Source of the DNA: a bacterium
Lineage (GTDB): Bacteria; Myxococcota; UBA727; JAUIJE01
Assembly (NCBI GenBank): GCA_030431455.1
Contig: JAUIJE010000006.1
Coordinates: 124,001 to 188,000 of the forward strand
Direction: 5' to 3'
Length of the DNA: 64,000 bases
A program made the translations under genes and the position numbers. Below the pieces are notes generated by a model. That model ran no database searches and was not told the origin of the DNA. It saw only the letters and a list, made by a program, of their open reading frames with translations. Each line of letters begins with the position of its first letter. The stretch's first letter is position 1. Shown here piece by piece: positions 46,262 through 56,328 of this stretch.

Positions 46262-48643
46262 ATGTCCCTTCGCGGTTGGTTCTCTGGCCTGTGTGGCCTG
46301 GTGGTCGCCGGGGGTGCCCTGACCGGCTGCCCTGGCCCGGATGGAGACTGTGTCTCCGCCGAGCGCCAATTTCAGGATGAAGTGTTCGAACCCATCCTCA
46401 AAAACCGCTGCATCACCTGTCACAACGACAGCGGTCCCGCGGCTTCGACCCGCCTGATCATCGACGAGAACGACATGGACCGGACCCGGCGCGGGGTCCT
46501 CCAGGTCGCGCTCATCACCCTCGACGGCGCCCCGCTTTTGACCCAAAAGCCGAGCGGGGCGGTGTCGCACGGCGGCGGCACCGTGCACCCGCCGGGCACC
46601 CCCGAGATCGCCGCCCTGGCCGCGTTTGCGGAAAAGCTCCGCAACCCCGACAGCTGCGACCCGGTTCCGTTCGCCGAGATCGCCTGCCGCACCCCCGAGA
46701 CCTTGCCCGCCCGGGTGCAGGTCCTGACCCGCGATGAGATGGACACCACCCTCTCGGTGGTGTTCGGCATCGATGACACGCCGGCCCAGCGCCTGCTGCC
46801 CGCCGAGCCGGTGGTCAACGGCTACAACAACAGCGCGGACGTGGTGCGCATGCAGCCGCTCCGGGTGGAGCAAGTCCACGCCCTCGCGGCCGACATCGCG
46901 CCCGAGATCGCGCTCGACGTGAGACAACGTGACTGCTTCAGCCAGGGCGGTGACGAACGCGAGTGCACCCGCGCGTGGCTCGAGGAGATCTTGCCCACCG
47001 CCTACCGGCTGGTGCCGTCGAGCGAAGACATCGATCCCCTGCTCGCGTTGTACGACGGTGAGATCGACCGCGCGGGCACGCCCCTGGAGGCGCTCACCGT
47101 CGCGGTGCGCGGGCTGCTCGTCTCCCCCTACTTCCTGTATCGCCGGGAGCTGGGGGCGTCGGGCCGCCTCGGCGCGTTCGAGACCGCAGAGAACCTCGCC
47201 TACGTGGTCACCGCCGGGCCGCCCGACGAGGCGTTGCTGGCCGCGGCGGTCGACGGGTCGATCATGGACGGCGATGTGCGCCGGGAGCACGCCCTGCGGT
47301 TGTTCGGCACCGAGCTCGGCCGCCGGCAGTTCGAGCGATTCATCTACCAATGGCTCGACGTGCGGAAGATCGCCCAAACCGAGAAGAGCTCGGTCGAGTA
47401 CCCCAAGTTTGGGTCGGCCACGCGCACCGCCATGGATCAAAGCCTGCGTCTGTACGTGCGCCACATCCTCGACAATGAAGGCACATTGCAGGCGCTGCTG
47501 TCGTCGCCCGCGACCTTCTGGAACAGCCACCTCGCCGACGTGCTCGGCGCCGAGAGCGGCGGGGGCGGGGGCGGCGGCGGGGCGGTCACCATCCGCCTCG
47601 AGGAGGAGGACATGGCCGAGGAGCCGAACGACCTCGGCTATGCCACCGGCGGCAACGCCGGCGGCTCCTGGATCGTGTGGGCCAACGGCGGGGTGCAAGC
47701 GCCCTTCGTCGTCGACGACGGGGGCAGCTACCAGGTTCGCGTCGACGTGGCCGCGGACTGGGCGTTTGATGTGGGCGCGGACTTTGACGTGCTGGTCGAT
47801 GACGCCCTGCTCGGCTCCGACCACACCGACGAGTACCAGGCCTACGAGACCTTCACCTACAATGCGACATTGGACGCGGGCAGCCACATGGTCACGGTGC
47901 GTTTCACCAACGACGTATACGACGAGGACACCGGCGCCGATCGCAACCTGTACGTCGACTTCGTCGAGATCACCGGCCCCGACGGGGCCAGCCCCGGCGA
48001 CCCCGGCGACCCCGGCGAGAGCTTTGGGCCGGAGCTGACCCTCACCGAGCAGGCCGGCCGGCCCGGCATTCTCACCCGGGCCGCGGTGTTGGCCGCCCAC
48101 AGCACCCCCGACGGCAGCTCGCCGATTCGGCGCGGGGTGCTCATCCGCGAGCGCGTGTTGTGCCAGGGCTTGCCGCCGCCGAGCAGCAACGTGGAGATGA
48201 TTCTGCCCGACTTCGACGAGGAGGTCGTCACCACCCGCGACCGCACCGAGGCGCACCTCAACGCCCCGAGCTGCGCCTCCTGCCACGCGCTGATCGACGG
48301 GCTCGGCTACGCCTTCGAAGGGTTCGACGGGGTGGGCGCGATCCGGACCGAACAGGGCGGGGCCACCATCGACCCCTCGGGCTCCATCCTGTCCACCCTG
48401 AGCACGGACGGCGATTTCGAAGACGTGCATGGGTTCATCGGCCTGCTCAAAGACAGCGACGAGGTGGAGCGGTGCTTCGCCAAGAACTACCGCATGTACA
48501 GCCTCGGGGCCGCCGACGACTTCAACCAAAGCTGTGTCGATGGCGCGGTGCTCGACGCGTTCGCCTCCTCGGGCGGGCGCTTTGAAGACCTTCTCGGGGC
48601 GCTGGTCGCGTCCCCGCGTTTTGTGGCGAGGAGCAACCCATGA
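46262..48643 (+). CDS. DUF1592/DUF1588/DUF1585 cytochrome-like lipoprotein with inserted carbohydrate-binding-like domain
   Basis: 793 residues. Signal and lipobox LTGC; a CITCH heme-c-type motif near residue 50; then the block order of planctomycete/myxobacterial cytochrome proteins: DUF1587-like (VLTRDEMDTTLSVVFG near 155), DUF1595/1592 (RLVPSSEDIDPLLALYDGE near 250; RQFERFIYQWLDVRKIA near 355), DUF1588 (RRGVLIRERVLCQGLPPP near 623) and DUF1585 near the C-terminus, with a second CASCH motif near 672. Between about 435 and 580 sits a beta-sandwich (IRLEEEDMAEEPNDLGYATG, ADRNLYVDFVEITGPDG) like CBM6/36-type binding modules. Exported and probably heme-bound. It overlaps the DUF1552 gene by 4 bases. 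Confidence 0.82.
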   Translation: MSLRGWFSGLCGLVVAGGALTGCPGPDGDCVSAERQFQDEVFEPILKNRCITCHNDSGPAASTRLIIDENDMDRTRRGVLQVALITLDGAPLLTQKPSGAVSHGGGTVHPPGTPEIAALAAFAEKLRNPDSCDPVPFAEIACRTPETLPARVQVLTRDEMDTTLSVVFGIDDTPAQRLLPAEPVVNGYNNSADVVRMQPLRVEQVHALAADIAPEIALDVRQRDCFSQGGDERECTRAWLEEILPTAYRLVPSSEDIDPLLALYDGEIDRAGTPLEALTVAVRGLLVSPYFLYRRELGASGRLGAFETAENLAYVVTAGPPDEALLAAAVDGSIMDGDVRREHALRLFGTELGRRQFERFIYQWLDVRKIAQTEKSSVEYPKFGSATRTAMDQSLRLYVRHILDNEGTLQALLSSPATFWNSHLADVLGAESGGGGGGGGAVTIRLEEEDMAEEPNDLGYATGGNAGGSWIVWANGGVQAPFVVDDGGSYQVRVDVAADWAFDVGADFDVLVDDALLGSDHTDEYQAYETFTYNATLDAGSHMVTVRFTNDVYDEDTGADRNLYVDFVEITGPDGASPGDPGDPGESFGPELTLTEQAGRPGILTRAAVLAAHSTPDGSSPIRRGVLIRERVLCQGLPPPSSNVEMILPDFDEEVVTTRDRTEAHLNAPSCASCHALIDGLGYAFEGFDGVGAIRTEQGGATIDPSGSILSTLSTDGDFEDVHGFIGLLKDSDEVERCFAKNYRMYSLGAADDFNQSCVDGAVLDAFASSGGRFEDLLGALVASPRFVARSNP

Positions 48644-50097
48644 GCTTCATCCGCACGTCCCGTCGACGGTTTTTCCAGAACGCGGCCATCCTCGCCGCGG
48701 GCGGATCGATTTCGTCCTTGTTGTTGTCCTCCCGGGCCCGGGCCCAAGAGGCGTTCGCCCAACGGGCGCTGTTCATGTTTTCGCCCCACGGGGCGGCCTA
48801 CGAGTATTGGCAACCGCGGGGATCGGGCGCGGACTGGGACATCAGCTACGAACGCTGCACCCTCGCGCCCCTCGCGCCCCTCAAAGACAAAATCTGCGTG
48901 CTCGACGGGCTCGACATGAAGGTCTTGTACGAGGGGGGCGAGGACGACGGTCTCATCTACTCCGGGCACGAAGGGGGCATGAGCGCCTTTTTGACCGGGT
49001 CCAAGCCGGTCTATCTCGGGCCGGGCACGTACGTGGCGTCGGGGCGCAGCATCGACCAGGAGATCGCCGACCATTTGATCAGCCGCGACATCATCCGGCC
49101 TCACCGCTCGCTGGAGCTCGCCCTCGGGGAGCGGTCGGGCACGGTGACCAACGACACCATCAACTACGGGTACGGCGACGGTGAAGAAAGCCGCATCCAG
49201 GGGGTGCACGACCCGAGCGTGGCGTTCACCCGGCTGTTCGGTGACGGTGACGTCGAGAACCCCGAACAGCTCCTGCGCATCGTCGCCCGGAAACAATCGA
49301 TTCTGGATCACGTGGTGGACCAGATCGGCCGGCTCTCGCCGACCTTGACCTCGTATGAACGGGAGAAGCTCGACCAGCACCTCGAGGGCATTCGCCAAAT
49401 CGAGCAGCGCCTCGAGGGGCTCGCGGGCGGCACCTGCGGGGCCAACATCGCGGTGGAGGGGCTGAGCCTCGACCCGTTGTCGGTGAACAACATCCCGGCG
49501 GTGGCCGAGCTGCACAGTGACATTCTGGCCCAGGCGTTTGCCTGCGACCTGGTGCGGGTGGCCACGCTGCAGATCGGGAGCGGGGGGGCGGACCGGCCCA
49601 TGCCCTGGCTGGGGATCGAACAGAACCCGCACCAAGACCTCGCCCACCAGATTTACGGCGGCAACCGACAGCTCAACACCGACCCCAATGTGCTGGACCC
49701 GTTTTTGGCCATGCAGACCTGGTATTGCGAGGTCGTGGCCTCGGTGTTGACCAAGCTCGACGCGGTGACCGAGGAGAACGGCCGCACCATCCTCGACAAC
49801 AGCCTGGTGGTGTGGGGCAACGAGCTCGGCGACGCCACCGTGCACGGCAACGTCAACATCCCGATGATCGTGGCCGGGGGGGCCGGGGTCTACGAGATGG
49901 GCAAACACCTGGTGTTTTCCCAGAGCCCCAACGACAGCTGCGCCTACTACCAAGGCGAGTGCGAGGGGGATTGGGACAATCAGTACCAGTACCTCAACGC
50001 CCACAATCACGTGTGGGTCAGCGTGGCCCAGGCCTTCGGCATGAACATCGAAACGTTTGGAGACGACCGGTACGTGGGGCCGCTTCCCGGGCTATAA
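48640..50097 (+). CDS. DUF1552 protein, Tat-exported
   Basis: 485 residues. TSRRRFFQNAAILAAGGSIS is a twin-arginine signal (SRRRFF) with cleavage near ARAQ. The body follows DUF1552 members: RALFMFSPHGAAYEYW near 43, DGLDMKVLYEGG near 89, YSGHEGGMSAFLTG, DHLISRDIIRPHRSLEL and NSLVVWGNELGDATVHGNVN near 388. This family is nearly always paired with DUF1592-type cytochromes, as here. The fold resembles alkaline-phosphatase or sulfatase-like exported enzymes, but no activity is known. It is followed by the PKS after 9 bases. Confidence 0.87.
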   Translation: MSFIRTSRRRFFQNAAILAAGGSISSLLLSSRARAQEAFAQRALFMFSPHGAAYEYWQPRGSGADWDISYERCTLAPLAPLKDKICVLDGLDMKVLYEGGEDDGLIYSGHEGGMSAFLTGSKPVYLGPGTYVASGRSIDQEIADHLISRDIIRPHRSLELALGERSGTVTNDTINYGYGDGEESRIQGVHDPSVAFTRLFGDGDVENPEQLLRIVARKQSILDHVVDQIGRLSPTLTSYEREKLDQHLEGIRQIEQRLEGLAGGTCGANIAVEGLSLDPLSVNNIPAVAELHSDILAQAFACDLVRVATLQIGSGGADRPMPWLGIEQNPHQDLAHQIYGGNRQLNTDPNVLDPFLAMQTWYCEVVASVLTKLDAVTEENGRTILDNSLVVWGNELGDATVHGNVNIPMIVAGGAGVYEMGKHLVFSQSPNDSCAYYQGECEGDWDNQYQYLNAHNHVWVSVAQAFGMNIETFGDDRYVGPLPGL

Positions 50098-50106
50098 CCG
50101 GCAGCC

Positions 50107-53100
50107 ATGGGGTCGGGGGCAGACATCGACGAGAACGCCATTGCGATCGTGGGGCGCGCCTGCCGCGTGCCCGGCGCGTCATCGGTGGCGGCCTATTGGA
50201 ACAACCTGGCCCGGGGGGTGGAGTCGATCCGCCGCCTGTCCGACGACGAGCTGCGCGCCCGGGGGGTGTCGAAGAAGGACCTGGCCGCGCCGAGCTACGT
50301 CAAGGCGGCCGCGGTGTTCGACGACCTCGAGATGTTCGACGGTCGCTTCTTCGGCTTTTCGCCCAAAGAGAGCGCCATCCTCGACCCGCAGCACCGCCAC
50401 TTCCTCGAGGTGTGTTTCGAGGCCTTGGAGGACGCCGGCCACATGCCCGAAGGGTTCGACGGGGCCATCGGGGTGTTCGGCGGGTCGGGGCACAACGCGT
50501 ACATGCCGTATCATTTGTTCACCAACCCCGCGCTAATGCGCTCGACGGGGTTGTTCTTGGTGCGGCACACCGGCAACGACAAAGATTTCCTCACCACCCG
50601 GGTCTCGTACTGTCTCGACCTCCAGGGCCCCTCGGTGAACATCCAGACCGCGTGCTCGACGAGCCTGGTGGCGGTGCACTGGGCCGCGCAGAGCTTGCTC
50701 GCGGGGGAAAGCGACCTGGCCTTGGCCGGCGGGGTGACGCTGGAGTTGCCGCACGGGCGCGGGTACCACTTTGCCGAGGGCGAGATCCTCAGCCCCGACG
50801 GACACTGTCGGGCGTTCGATGCGAAATCGGCGGGAACGGTGTTCGGCTCCGGGGCCGGGGTGGTGGTGTTGCGTCGTCTCGAAGACGCGCTCGAAGACGG
50901 TGACACCATCCACGCGGTGGTCTTGAGCAGCGCGATCAACAACGACGGCGCGGGCAAGGTCGGGTATCTCGCCCCATCGGTGGACGGGCAGGCCGCGGCC
51001 ATCGCCGAGGCCATCACCCTCGCGGACCTGTCCGCCCGCGACATCTCTTACGTCGAATGCCACGGGACCGGCACCGCGGTCGGCGACCCCATCGAGGTCA
51101 CCGCGTTGAGCCAAGCGTTCCGCGGTTTCACCGAGGACAAGCAATTCTGTCACATTGGGTCGGTCAAGACCAACATCGGCCACCTCGACACCGCCGCCGG
51201 GGTCGCGAGCCTGATCAAGGTCGTGGAGATGATGCGCCACCAAGCCCTGGTCGCGACCCTCCACTACGAAAGCCCCAACCCCAACATCGACTTCGAACGC
51301 TCGCCGTTTCTGGTGTCCGCCACCCATCAGCCCTGGACCAGCCCCGGCCCGCGGCGCGCCGGGGTCAGCTCGCTCGGGGTGGGCGGCACCAATGCTCATG
51401 TCATCCTCGAGGAGGCCCCGGCCCCGGCCGCGCCGGCCCCCGCCCCCCGGGGCCAACATCCCCTGGTGCTCAGCGCCCGCAGCGAACCCAGCGCCCAGGC
51501 CTTGTGCCACGCCCTCGCCGACGCCCTCGACACCGGCGCCGTCGACCTCGCCGACGCCGGCTATACCCTCCAGACCGGACGGCGGTCGTTCGCCCACCAG
51601 GCCGTGGTCGTCGCGGGCGATGCCCCCACCGCCGCGGCCGCGTTGCGGGCGCGGGCGGGGCGGCGCGTCGCGGCGCAGCCCACGGTCAAAGGCCGGGTGG
51701 CGTTTATGTTCCCCGGCGGCGGCGCCCAGTACCCCAACATGGCGCGCGCGCTCTACGACCAGGAGCCGGTGTTCGCGCGGGCGGTCGAAGAGGGCATCGC
51801 GTTGGTCAAAGCCCAAGAGGGCTTTGACCTGTTCCCGTTGATGTTCCCCGACGAGGGAGACGAGGAAGCGGCCGCGCAGGGGTTGCTGCAAGCCACCTAC
51901 GCGTTGCCCGCGCTGCTGTGCACCGAGCTTTCGTACGCTGCGCTCTGGCGCTCGTGGGGGCTCGAGCCGGAGAAGCTCATCGGCCACTCCCTCGGCGAGT
52001 ACGCCTGCGCCCAGCTCGCGGGGGTGTTGCGCCTCGAGGACGCGTTGTCGGTGGTGGCGCTCCGCGGCCGGCTGTTCGACAAGCTGCCCGCGGGGGCGAT
52101 GTGGAGCGTGGCCTTGTCCGAGGCCGAGGTGTTGGCCCGGTTGTTGCCCGGGCTGGATCTCGCCGCGGTCAACGCCCCCGGGTTGTGCTTGGTGTCGGGG
52201 CCCGCGGACCAGGTCGACGCGTTCGGGGCCGCGCTCTCCGAAGCCGACATCGACGCGCGCAAGCTCCCCCTCGACGTGGCCGCGCACTCGCGCATGCTCG
52301 AGCCGGTGCTCGAGGAGTTCGGCGCCGCGCTCTCCACCATTCGGTTCAGCCCCCCCACCGGCCTGCGCTGGGTGTCCAACCTCACCGGTCGCGACATCAC
52401 CGATGAAGAGGCCACCGACCCCGCCTACTGGGTGCGCCACCTGCGCTCGACGGTGCGCTTCTGCGACGGGGTGCAGGCGCTGTGCGAGCAGGGCATCGAC
52501 ACCCTGGTCGAGGTCGGCCCCGGCCACGCCTTGAGCCAGCTCAGCCGCCTGTCGCTGGACGGCGGCGGGGTGCGCATCATCTCGTCGGGGGCCCATCGCA
52601 AGGACGAGCTCGACGCCCACGCCGCGATGCTGTCCGCCTACGGCGAAGTGACCCGGGCGGTGTCCCTCGACCCGGCCGCGTTTTGGGGGCCCGGCCGGCG
52701 CCGGGTGTCCCTGCCCACGACCCCCTGGGAACACCAACGACACTGGGTCGAGCCCGGCCGGGGCTTTTTCCTGTTCGAGGACGAAGAGGAAGGCCTGCGG
52801 CGACAAGCGGACCCGGGGCAATGGTTCTACACTTCTGTATATGATGAAGTAGAGCCCACGGCGCCCCGCGATCCCCAGGGCGAACGTTGGCTGTGGTTCG
52901 CCCCCGACCACGTGGCCGGCGCGGACATCGAGCGGGCCCTGCGCGCGCGGGGGGTGCACGTGGTGCGGGTCACCCGGGGCGACGCGTTCGCCGCTTCGGG
53001 CGACGCGGCCACGGTGCGGCCGGGCGAGGCCGCCGACCACGACGCGTTGCTGGCTTGGGCCGAGCCGGTGACCCAGGTGGTGTGGGGGTGGTCGCTCGAC

Positions 53101-56100
53101 GACGACGGGCCCGCGCCCGAGCGGGACGTGTTCTTGCCCTTGCTCGCGTTCGGCCAAGCGTTGAGCTTGTCCGCTCTGGACGACGACCTCGAGGTGGTGG
53201 CGTTGACCCGCGGCGACCTCCGGGGGGATGCCGGGCCCCGGCCGGCGGCCCAGCTCGTCGAGGGGCCGCTGTGTGCGATGGACAAAGAAATCGTCGGGGT
53301 GCGGGCGCGCCGGGTGGACCTCGGTCCCCAGGTCGCGGCCGCCGATGTCGCGGCTGAACTGTTGCGGGCGGGTCCCGACGTGGTCGCCCTCGACGCGCGG
53401 GGCGCGCGTTGGTCGCGCGACGAACGCGGGCTCGCCTTGGCCCCCGCGCTCGACGAGGCGACCCGGTTCTGGGACGGGGTGGTCTTGATCACCGGGGGCC
53501 TGGGCGGCTTGGGCTTGGCCTTCGCCGCGTCGTTGATGGCGCGCGGCGCTTCGAAGGTGGCGCTGTTGAGCCGCAGCGGGCTGCCCGACCCAGAGGAGTG
53601 GGACGCCTACTGCGCGATGCACGACGCGCGCGACCTGACCCGGGCCCGGATCGAAGCCGTGCGCCGGTTGCAGGCGCAGGGCGAGGTGCGGGTGGTGACC
53701 GCCGACGTCGCCGACGCCGCCGCCCTCGAGGACGCGGTGGCGGGCATCGAGGAGGACTTCGGCCCGGTGGTCACGGTGCTGCACGCCGCGGGGGTGCTCG
53801 ACGACGGGCTGTTGTCGATGAAGGACCACGACGCGGCCCTCGCGGTGCTCGCCCCCAAAGTGGGCGGCGGCCGCGCGCTCCACCGCGTGTTTGGCCACGG
53901 CGAGCGGGCCGCGCGGCTGCGTTCGATGGTGCTGTTCTCGTCGACGAGCGCGGCGTTGGGGCCGCCGGGCCAAGCCGACTACGTGGCCGCCAACGCCTAC
54001 CTCAACGGGCTGGCCGCGCGGTGGGCCCACGAGCAGCCCCAGGCCCGGGTCCTCGCGGTGCAGTGGGGCATCTTCGCGGGCACGGGCATGGCCGCCCGGG
54101 CGTACCGGGGGGCGGGCCCGAGCGTCAGCGGCGACCGGGTCGACCACCCGCTGCTGTCCCGGTGCGTGGAAAAAAGCGAACACCGGGTGGTCTACGGCGC
54201 GGTGTTCGACGTGCGCGACCTCTGGGTCCTCGACGAGCATCGGGTGCGCGACCAAGGCGCGGTGCTGCCGGGCACCGGGTATCTGGAGATGGCGCGGGCC
54301 GCGTTCGCCCACGCCACCGGACACCAAGGCCCGGTGGAGCTGCGGGATGTGTTCTTCACCGGTCCGTTGTGGGTCGACGACGAGAGCCCGCGTGAAGTGC
54401 GGGTGGTGCTCAGCGGGGCCGAGGACGGCGGGTTCGGCTTTGTGATCGAGAGCCGGGCCGGGCCCCAGGACGCGGACTACACCGAACATTGTCGAGGCCA
54501 GGTCCTGGCCGGGGGCCCCGAGCGCCCCGGACCGGTGCCGCCCGACGAGCCGGTGGTGCGGCAACAGGATGGCCAAGGCAACCCTGTGACATTGCCGCAG
54601 GAGGATCGGCTGCTGTTCGGGCCGCGCTGGAAAGTCGTCACCAAGGTGGTGGAGCAGGCCCAGCGCGCCGAGGTGTGGTTGCGCAGCGCGGCCGACGCCC
54701 CCGAGCGCCAGCAGTTCGTGCTGCACCCGGCGTTGTTGGACATGGCCAGCGGCGGGGGGTTTGGGTTGCTGCCGGGCCAACGCGGCGACCGGTTGCCGAT
54801 TCCGCTGTCCTATCGCCGGCTGTGGGTGCGCGGCCCGGCGGGGGCCACGCTGCAAAGCCGGGTCTTCCGTACCTCGGGCAGCGACGATCTCGGGACGTTG
54901 CGGGTCGAGGTCAGCGACGAGGACGGCCTGTGGGTGAAGGCCGAAGGCTACGCGGTCCGCACCGTGCCCGCGCAGACGGTGCGGCGGGCGATGGCCAAAG
55001 AGCGCGCGCCCACGTTGCTCGATGAGTGGATCGAAGAGGGCCTGACCGCCGAGGAAGGCGCGGACGCCTTGGTGCAACTGTGGAAAGCGAAGACCGACCC
55101 GGTGGTGTTGGTCTCGCCCCTGTCGGTGCTGGGCATGCGCGAACGGGTCCTGGCCCACAGCGCCAAGGCCCCGCGTAAGGCGGCCCCGGCGGCGTCGGCG
55201 GGGGGCACGCCCCGGGAGGATGGCCCCCGCGACGACGTGGAGCGCACGTTGGCCGGGCTGTGGCACGACCTGTTGGGCGCGGCCGACGTGGGGCTGGACG
55301 ACGACTTCTTCGACCTCGGGGGGCAGTCATTGGTCGCGGTCCGGCTGTTCGCGCGGATCAAAAAAGCCTACGGCGTCGATCTGGAGATCTCGGTCCTGTT
55401 CGATGCGCCCACCATCCGGACCTGTGCCGAGCGCATCCGACAAGAGCTCGGCATGGCGTTTGTGCCCGACGGCCCCGCCGCGGCCGACGCCCCCCGGGTC
55501 GCGCCCGCCGCGCCGAAAGCACAGTACCAATGCCTGGTGGCGATCCAGCGGGGCGCCGAGGGGCGCACGCCGTTTTTCTGTGTGCACGGGGCGGGGGGCA
55601 ACGTGCTCAACTTCCGCGACCTGGCGCGGCACCTCGGCGACGATGTGCCGTTTTACGGCCTGCAGGCGGTGGGGATCGACGGGCGGGCCACGCCCCAGAC
55701 CCGCATCGAGGACATGGCCGCCCGCTATCTCGAAGACGTCCTGTCACATTGGCCGGAGGGCCCCTACTTGTTCGGCGGCTACTCGGGGGGCGGGGTGGTG
55801 GCCTTTGAGATGGCGCAGCAGCTCAAGGCCCAAGGGCGCGACGTGGACCACGTGGTGTTCCTCGACACCTTCATGCCCCAGATCGAATGGAAACCGCTCA
55901 CCCTCAAGCAACGCCTCGAGGGGGTCCGCCGAGAAGGGGCCGGCTACTTCCAGCGCCGGGCCAAAGCCCGGGTCAAATGGGAGCTCGACCGGCTGCGCAC
56001 CGAGGTCCGGCTCCGGCTCCTGCTGCGGGAGGACGTGGCGTTGCCGTTCGACCTCCGAGAAGAACACCTCACCCGGTCGTTCCTCACCGCCGCCGCGCAG

Positions 56101-56328
56101 TATCACCCCCAACCCTACGACGGCGCAGTGACATTGTTCAGGGCCCAAGAGGTGGCCGATGTCTTCGCCCACGCCGGGCGCACCCTGGGGTGGGGCCCGT
56201 ACGTCCGCGACATCACCATCCACGAGGTGCCCGGCGACCACGACAGCCTCGTGCGGGAGCCCAACGTCCAGGTCCTCACCAGCCGCCTGCGGGCCCTGCT
56301 CGAGCAGGCGGGGCCGGGGCGTGGGTGA
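50107..56328 (+). CDS. type I polyketide synthase, one module with thioesterase (KS-AT-KR-DH-ACP-TE)
   Basis: 2073 residues. KS about 12-435 with Cys183 in TACSTS, His319 in HGTGT and His359 in NIGH. AT about 535-830 with Ser628 in GHSLGEY. After a structural region of 250 residues comes KR about 1125-1300 (LITGGLGGLGLAF; SSTSAALGPPGQADYVAANA). DH about 1345-1610 has His1378 in DEHRVRDQGAVLPG and Asp1545 in HPALLDMAS. ACP Ser1741 is in DLGGQSL. TE about 1810-2065 has Ser1893 in GGYSGGG and His2045 in PGDHDS. All active residues are present. KR before DH is not the usual order; it recalls PfaA-type synthases. The product should be a short enoyl or longer iterative chain, released or cyclised by TE. 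Confidence 0.93.
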   Translation: MGSGADIDENAIAIVGRACRVPGASSVAAYWNNLARGVESIRRLSDDELRARGVSKKDLAAPSYVKAAAVFDDLEMFDGRFFGFSPKESAILDPQHRHFLEVCFEALEDAGHMPEGFDGAIGVFGGSGHNAYMPYHLFTNPALMRSTGLFLVRHTGNDKDFLTTRVSYCLDLQGPSVNIQTACSTSLVAVHWAAQSLLAGESDLALAGGVTLELPHGRGYHFAEGEILSPDGHCRAFDAKSAGTVFGSGAGVVVLRRLEDALEDGDTIHAVVLSSAINNDGAGKVGYLAPSVDGQAAAIAEAITLADLSARDISYVECHGTGTAVGDPIEVTALSQAFRGFTEDKQFCHIGSVKTNIGHLDTAAGVASLIKVVEMMRHQALVATLHYESPNPNIDFERSPFLVSATHQPWTSPGPRRAGVSSLGVGGTNAHVILEEAPAPAAPAPAPRGQHPLVLSARSEPSAQALCHALADALDTGAVDLADAGYTLQTGRRSFAHQAVVVAGDAPTAAAALRARAGRRVAAQPTVKGRVAFMFPGGGAQYPNMARALYDQEPVFARAVEEGIALVKAQEGFDLFPLMFPDEGDEEAAAQGLLQATYALPALLCTELSYAALWRSWGLEPEKLIGHSLGEYACAQLAGVLRLEDALSVVALRGRLFDKLPAGAMWSVALSEAEVLARLLPGLDLAAVNAPGLCLVSGPADQVDAFGAALSEADIDARKLPLDVAAHSRMLEPVLEEFGAALSTIRFSPPTGLRWVSNLTGRDITDEEATDPAYWVRHLRSTVRFCDGVQALCEQGIDTLVEVGPGHALSQLSRLSLDGGGVRIISSGAHRKDELDAHAAMLSAYGEVTRAVSLDPAAFWGPGRRRVSLPTTPWEHQRHWVEPGRGFFLFEDEEEGLRRQADPGQWFYTSVYDEVEPTAPRDPQGERWLWFAPDHVAGADIERALRARGVHVVRVTRGDAFAASGDAATVRPGEAADHDALLAWAEPVTQVVWGWSLDDDGPAPERDVFLPLLAFGQALSLSALDDDLEVVALTRGDLRGDAGPRPAAQLVEGPLCAMDKEIVGVRARRVDLGPQVAAADVAAELLRAGPDVVALDARGARWSRDERGLALAPALDEATRFWDGVVLITGGLGGLGLAFAASLMARGASKVALLSRSGLPDPEEWDAYCAMHDARDLTRARIEAVRRLQAQGEVRVVTADVADAAALEDAVAGIEEDFGPVVTVLHAAGVLDDGLLSMKDHDAALAVLAPKVGGGRALHRVFGHGERAARLRSMVLFSSTSAALGPPGQADYVAANAYLNGLAARWAHEQPQARVLAVQWGIFAGTGMAARAYRGAGPSVSGDRVDHPLLSRCVEKSEHRVVYGAVFDVRDLWVLDEHRVRDQGAVLPGTGYLEMARAAFAHATGHQGPVELRDVFFTGPLWVDDESPREVRVVLSGAEDGGFGFVIESRAGPQDADYTEHCRGQVLAGGPERPGPVPPDEPVVRQQDGQGNPVTLPQEDRLLFGPRWKVVTKVVEQAQRAEVWLRSAADAPERQQFVLHPALLDMASGGGFGLLPGQRGDRLPIPLSYRRLWVRGPAGATLQSRVFRTSGSDDLGTLRVEVSDEDGLWVKAEGYAVRTVPAQTVRRAMAKERAPTLLDEWIEEGLTAEEGADALVQLWKAKTDPVVLVSPLSVLGMRERVLAHSAKAPRKAAPAASAGGTPREDGPRDDVERTLAGLWHDLLGAADVGLDDDFFDLGGQSLVAVRLFARIKKAYGVDLEISVLFDAPTIRTCAERIRQELGMAFVPDGPAAADAPRVAPAAPKAQYQCLVAIQRGAEGRTPFFCVHGAGGNVLNFRDLARHLGDDVPFYGLQAVGIDGRATPQTRIEDMAARYLEDVLSHWPEGPYLFGGYSGGGVVAFEMAQQLKAQGRDVDHVVFLDTFMPQIEWKPLTLKQRLEGVRREGAGYFQRRAKARVKWELDRLRTEVRLRLLLREDVALPFDLREEHLTRSFLTAAAQYHPQPYDGAVTLFRAQEVADVFAHAGRTLGWGPYVRDITIHEVPGDHDSLVREPNVQVLTSRLRALLEQAGPGRG

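Noticed and set aside
50533-55266. 1577-residue minus-strand open frame
   Set aside because: Antisense to the PKS, whose catalytic motifs are intact on the plus strand; low-complexity composition.
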